A program made the position numbers and the translations under genes. Below, one piece after another: positions 4,314 through 7,214 of a stretch of DNA of 7,214 nt. This DNA is from JBBIVB01 sp964567515 (GTDB lineage Bacteria > Patescibacteriota > Patescibacteriia > Veblenbacterales > UBA10138): assembly GCA_964567515.1 (NCBI GenBank), contig CAZMMW010000045.1, positions 1 through 7,214 on the forward strand. Direction: 5' to 3'. Positions within the stretch are counted from its first letter, which is position 1; each line of letters opens with the position of its first letter. The notes under the pieces are model-generated. The model did not search any database, was not told the DNA's origin, and saw only the letters and a list, made by a program, of their open reading frames with translations.

Positions 4314-5987
4314 TCATTCCGCTTGAGCAAAGACTTCGGCTAAACTAGTAATGCCCTGCAAAGCTTTTAAGACGCCGTCTTGTACCATAGTTATCATACC
4401 GCCGGCTATAGCCATCTCCTCCACTTTTTGTTCCGCCGCATTAGTTTCTAGCATCACTTTTTCTATTTCTGGAGTGACAGTTAAAATTTCATAAATACCA
4501 ATACGTCCTCGGTATCCAAGTTTACCGCAGGCCTCACAGCCCTTGCCTTCATAAAATTTTAATTTGTTTAAATCCACTTGATAACCCGCATCTTTGGGCA
4601 CGGCAGCTAAAATCTTCTTAACCCTAGCCAAAGTCTCGCTATCTAACTGAGTTTCTTGTTTACATTTAGGACAAAGTCGTCGCACCAAACGCTGGCCAAT
4701 CACCACATTTAAAGAAGGTGCTAATAAAAATGATTTAACTCCCATAGATAAAAGACGAGGCACGGCGCCGGCAGCGGAGTTAGTATGAATAGTAGATAAC
4801 ACTAAATGTCCGGTTAAGGCGGCATTAACTGCAATTTCGGCAGTCTCTGGATCGCGAACTTCTCCCACCATCACAATATCCGGATCTTGTCGCAAAATGG
4901 ACCGCAAACCCGAAGCAAAATTATAACCCTTAGTATGATCGACCTGACTTTGGTTTACTCCTTTTAATTTATATTCTATAGGATCTTCCAGGGTGATAAT
5001 TTTACTGTCAGGCTGATTTAATTTATTTAAAATAGCATAAAGAGTAGTGGTTTTTCCGCAACCAGTAGGACCAGAGGTTAAAATTAAACCATTTGGCCGC
5101 TCTACTTGTTTTTTTAATATATCATAAGATTTGCCTTGCAAGCCCAAATCATCAAAAGATAATCCGGTAGCAGACGAACGAAGAAGGCGCATCACTGCTG
5201 ACTCGCCAAAAGCTGTGGGGATAGTAGAAACACGCACATCAATTTTGTCTTTAGTTAAAACAATGGTAAATCTACCATCCTGCGGTTGAGACTCTACATT
5301 AAGTTTTAATTTGGATAATAATTTAAGACGAGAAATCAAAGCTCGCCAGGATTTGCGTGAAATTTCCGCCACCGTATAAAGCAAACCGTCAAGGCGATAG
5401 CGTACTTTAATATCCTGTTCTTCTGCTTCCACATGAATATCAGTAGCACCTAAATCTAAAGCTCCGGAAATAATAATAGTCACCGTTTGCGACATGTTGG
5501 CTTGGCGCAACAACTCATTAACTTTTTTAAAATCTTTTACTGCGCCTTGGTACTTGGCCATCTCTTGTTCAGTAATTAAAACTCCGCCACTAAATTCTTT
5601 TATTTTAACCAAACCGGCATAATGCTTCACACCCATATCAAAACTGTGCCGGGAAATCATATATAACACATAATTAGCAGGATGATCCAAGGCCAACTTC
5701 TTTAAATAATCTGACAAATCGGCTCTTTTAGGTTCAATGGCGCCTAGACGCACTTCTCCCTCGTTAAATAAAATAGGTAATAAATTATATTTACGCGCCT
5801 CCTCTTCTGACATTAAAGTTAACGCCTCTTGGGAAATAGGAAAATGAGCCAAATCAATATAAGGCAAACCTTCCTGATCGGCCTTAAGGCGCGTTTCTTT
5901 TTCTTTTTGGGCAATATCCAAATCAGACATTTTATGTGCCAGCTGGGATGACACTTCTTCCGAGGCTATTTTTAATTTAACTGTCAT
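4314..5987 (-). CDS. PilB/GspE/MshE-family assembly ATPase (type IV pilus or type II secretion)
   Basis: A complete 557-residue hexameric ATPase of the secretion-ATPase superfamily, which drives pilus or pseudopilus extension at the cytoplasmic face of the membrane. Residues about 39-100 (GLPYIDLAHFPIS..) form an MshEN-type N-terminal domain, which in relatives such as MshE binds c-di-GMP. The core domain starts at ATDIHVE (181-187), followed by RVSTIPTAFGE (252-262). Walker A is GPTGCGKTT (306-314). The Asp box is ITLEDPIEY (331-339), Walker B lies in RQDPDIVMVGEVRDPETAE (366-384), and the His box is GHLVLSTIHTN (393-403). Cysteines at 439/442 and 484/487 form the PilB/GspE tetracysteine zinc site. 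These features favour the extension type over PilT. AAAGG (6001-5997) lies 9 nt before the ATG. It follows the membrane-protein gene by 89 bp on the same strand. No pilC, pilT, pilM or pilin gene is in the window. Confidence 0.95.
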   Translation of the reverse strand: MTVKLKIASEEVSSQLAHKMSDLDIAQKEKETRLKADQEGLPYIDLAHFPISQEALTLMSEEEARKYNLLPILFNEGEVRLGAIEPKRADLSDYLKKLALDHPANYVLYMISRHSFDMGVKHYAGLVKIKEFSGGVLITEQEMAKYQGAVKDFKKVNELLRQANMSQTVTIIISGALDLGATDIHVEAEEQDIKVRYRLDGLLYTVAEISRKSWRALISRLKLLSKLKLNVESQPQDGRFTIVLTKDKIDVRVSTIPTAFGESAVMRLLRSSATGLSFDDLGLQGKSYDILKKQVERPNGLILTSGPTGCGKTTTLYAILNKLNQPDSKIITLEDPIEYKLKGVNQSQVDHTKGYNFASGLRSILRQDPDIVMVGEVRDPETAEIAVNAALTGHLVLSTIHTNSAAGAVPRLLSMGVKSFLLAPSLNVVIGQRLVRRLCPKCKQETQLDSETLARVKKILAAVPKDAGYQVDLNKLKFYEGKGCEACGKLGYRGRIGIYEILTVTPEIEKVMLETNAAEQKVEEMAIAGGMITMVQDGVLKALQGITSLAEVFAQAE

Positions 5988-6019
5988 AAATCTCTACCTT
6001 TACTTTAAATCCTGGCAAA

Positions 6020-6058
6020 TTTTCTGACAAGAAAACTTCCGTCCTTTATGAAAAGGAC
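6020..6058 (-). other. Two hairpins in the gap between the membrane-protein and ATPase genes
   Basis: GTCCTTT (6041-6047) pairs with AAAGGAC (6052-6058) around a 4-nt loop, and TTTTCT (6020-6025) pairs with AGAAAA (6030-6035) around GACA. On the transcribed strand the first is followed by GGAAGTTTTC, too poor in T for a firm terminator, so it may be a partial attenuator or mRNA-processing site. A weak promoter, TTGTCA (6030-6025) N17 TAAAGT (6007-6002), overlaps but would start transcription after the Shine-Dalgarno, so it is doubtful. Confidence 0.4.
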
Positions 6059-6076
6059 CGATTTTCAATAAAAAGT

Positions 6077-7105
6077 TTATTTTACCGACTTGGTTTTGTT
6101 TTTTTTCTTACCAACAAACCATCGCTCTAGATGACAAGGCACTTCGTCAGTCAAACGAATTAATTTAGCCAAAGCTGTACCCTGAATTAATTTGTCAAAC
6201 AATAAAATCCAAGCTAAATATTGGAACACGCCATAACCTATACCAACAAACAATATCAAAACCAAAGAAGGTAATAATTTTAAGAAGATAGCAAAACTAG
6301 GCTGCAGAGCCATCACGGCTATTAAGGTAATGAGGTTGCTCGGTAAAAATGCGTAAATCACAATTCCTAAAGCCAAAAAAGTCACCGCTAAAATAATGGA
6401 CATTTCTAGACTAACCAACCAATTACGGAAAAATAAATTCATACCACGCTCTAACGCTTGCCACCAATAATCTTTTTCTAGCACCACATAGGCCACGGCA
6501 TATCTAATGACAAAAATTAAAATTAAAGACAAGGGTACAAAAATAATAAAAGAAATTATGATCAACCAATTAAAACTCCAGCCATCATCTGGCCGGGCTA
6601 AGAAAGAAATCAAAAACGGCAAAGCAGAAATTACTAACAAAAGATAAATTATCAACTTGGCTAAAATGTTAAGCCACAAAACTGACCAAAAATTACTAAT
6701 ACCGGATTTTAAACTAGAACCAAAATTAGCCGGCTCGCCACGGCCCAAACGCCCAGCTGCTTCAACTAAAGCTACTTGTGAAACGATCACTAACCAAATA
6801 AAAAATAATACTACAGCAGCGCCAGCTGCGGCCATAATTACGGTCAAAGTCATTGGTTGTTCTAATAGACGAATAAAACCACTAAGGACATAATTTATTT
6901 CTTGAGTATAAATTATCTGCTTTAAAGCCACCACTAAGTCAACTTGTGTAATTAATTTGTTAAAAGATGACAAAACAGCCGTATATTCACCAGTACCTGC
7001 GGCTACTGAGGCAAAAATACCAAAAAACCACAGCCAAGGACGCTGCCACATCAAATGCCACGCCCGATTTAAAACATCACGATAAATATGCATAATTTTA
7101 TTCAT
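6077..7105 (-). CDS. Polytopic membrane protein of unknown function
   Basis: A 342-residue integral membrane protein with about six hydrophobic segments: roughly 22-38, 86-113, 140-168, 178-205, 233-254 and 270-303. The tail is basic (GKKKNKTKSVK). The N-terminus, RAWHLMWQRPWLWFFGIFAS after a short charged helix, resembles CPR proteins often annotated with a glycerophosphodiester-phosphodiesterase membrane-like domain; that match is from memory and no phosphodiesterase catalytic domain is present. The start at 7105 (MNKIMHIYRD) is chosen because the longer frame begins with a GTG at 7138 that overlaps the -10 TATAAT. An ATG at 7093 is also possible. No Shine-Dalgarno is seen at either ATG. 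It is first in a two-gene unit with the assembly ATPase, 89 bp upstream of it, so a role in the cell envelope near the pilus machinery is possible but only inferred. Confidence 0.85.
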   Translation of the reverse strand: MNKIMHIYRDVLNRAWHLMWQRPWLWFFGIFASVAAGTGEYTAVLSSFNKLITQVDLVVALKQIIYTQEINYVLSGFIRLLEQPMTLTVIMAAAGAAVVLFFIWLVIVSQVALVEAAGRLGRGEPANFGSSLKSGISNFWSVLWLNILAKLIIYLLLVISALPFLISFLARPDDGWSFNWLIIISFIIFVPLSLILIFVIRYAVAYVVLEKDYWWQALERGMNLFFRNWLVSLEMSIILAVTFLALGIVIYAFLPSNLITLIAVMALQPSFAIFLKLLPSLVLILFVGIGYGVFQYLAWILLFDKLIQGTALAKLIRLTDEVPCHLERWFVGKKKNKTKSVK

Positions 7106-7129
7106 TTTAAAGTTAAAAATTACCTTTTT

Positions 7130-7159
7130 ATTATACACCTTGACAAAAAATCAAGCCAA
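7130..7159 (-). promoter_or_regulatory. Promoter of the membrane-protein/ATPase pair, against the right repeat
   Basis: On the minus strand a perfect TATAAT (7135-7130) lies 18 bp from TTGGCT (7159-7154, four of six consensus bases). Transcription would start near 7123, giving a leader of about 18 nt before the ATG at 7105. An inverted repeat, CTTGA (7139-7143) / TCAAG (7151-7155), fills the spacer and could be an operator. The -35 lies inside the right inverted-repeat end. Confidence 0.6.
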
Positions 7160-7212
7160 TGAATAGTTTACATTACATGGTGACACTTCTCTAGTACAAT
7201 GGTGACACATGT
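7149..7212 (-). repeat. Right inverted-repeat end with two ATGGTGACAC motifs (IS-end-like)
   Basis: ATGGTGACAC occurs at 7177-7186 and 7199-7208, exactly 22 bp apart. Read on the minus strand this is GTGTCACCAT, matching GTGTTACCAT at 27-36 and TGTTACCAT at 6-14 in both wording and spacing. The relationship to the left end is ungapped inverted alignment, left position i facing 7213-i. The last ten bases (7205-7214, ACACATGTTA) differ from the first ten (ACACCTGTTA) at one position. It probably belongs to the same family of element ends; the boundary may continue past the window. Confidence 0.6.
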
Positions 7213-7214
7213 TA

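Noticed and set aside
6657..6893. Plus-strand open frame of 78 codons opposite the membrane-protein gene
   Set aside because: It is antisense to a hydrophobic coding region, and its composition (Thr/Ala/Lys-rich) is what the complement of membrane codons gives.
7106..7138. GTG start adding eleven residues to the membrane protein
   Set aside because: The codon overlaps the perfect TATAAT of the gene's own promoter, so it would not be in the mRNA.

Overview
The window looks like a chromosomal fragment from an AT-rich bacterium, most likely of the Candidate Phyla Radiation (Patescibacteria). This rests on the compact ValRS with CPR-like motif wording, a PilB/GspE-type ATPase next to a poorly conserved polytopic membrane protein whose N-terminus is of a kind I associate with CPR genomes, weak or absent Shine-Dalgarno sites, and low GC. 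UGA is used as a stop (gspE-like gene) and no gene needs UGA as glycine, so the recoded Gracilibacteria/SR1 lineages are unlikely. The taxonomic call is inference.

Layout. Positions 1-75 and 7149-7212 are diverged inverted repeats. Each carries two GTGTyACCAT-type motifs exactly 22 bp apart, resembling insertion-sequence ends. Just inside the left one is a compact + strand unit: promoter-like sequence, a good Shine-Dalgarno, a 52-codon hydrophobic ORF (130-288), two hairpins and a strong intrinsic terminator (353-387). Positions 389-612 hold no gene, but contain a degenerate dispersed palindromic repeat and a short tandem GAATGACA array. A promoter near 576-606 then starts a leader of about 260 nt, rich in mutually exclusive pairings, that leads into valS (875-3271). 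A kinase-fold protein (3289-3975) and an unrecognised 78-residue protein (4028-4264) follow on the same strand. Each has its own TTGAC(A/T)-N17 promoter buried in the 3' end of the preceding gene.

A 13-bp-stem bidirectional terminator (4277-4313) separates these from the convergent minus-strand pair: a six-helix-like membrane protein (6077-7105) and a complete PilB/GspE/MshE-family assembly ATPase (4314-5987). The promoter of that pair lies against the right-hand inverted repeat and reads inward.

How the genes relate. valS is housekeeping. The kinase and small protein are neighbours with independent promoters, so a shared function is not implied. The ATPase would power type IV pilus or related secretion/DNA-uptake assembly, but no pilC, pilT, pilM or pilin gene is in view. 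The least-explained parts are the small membrane-protein unit with its RNA structure, the paired end repeats, and the valS leader.
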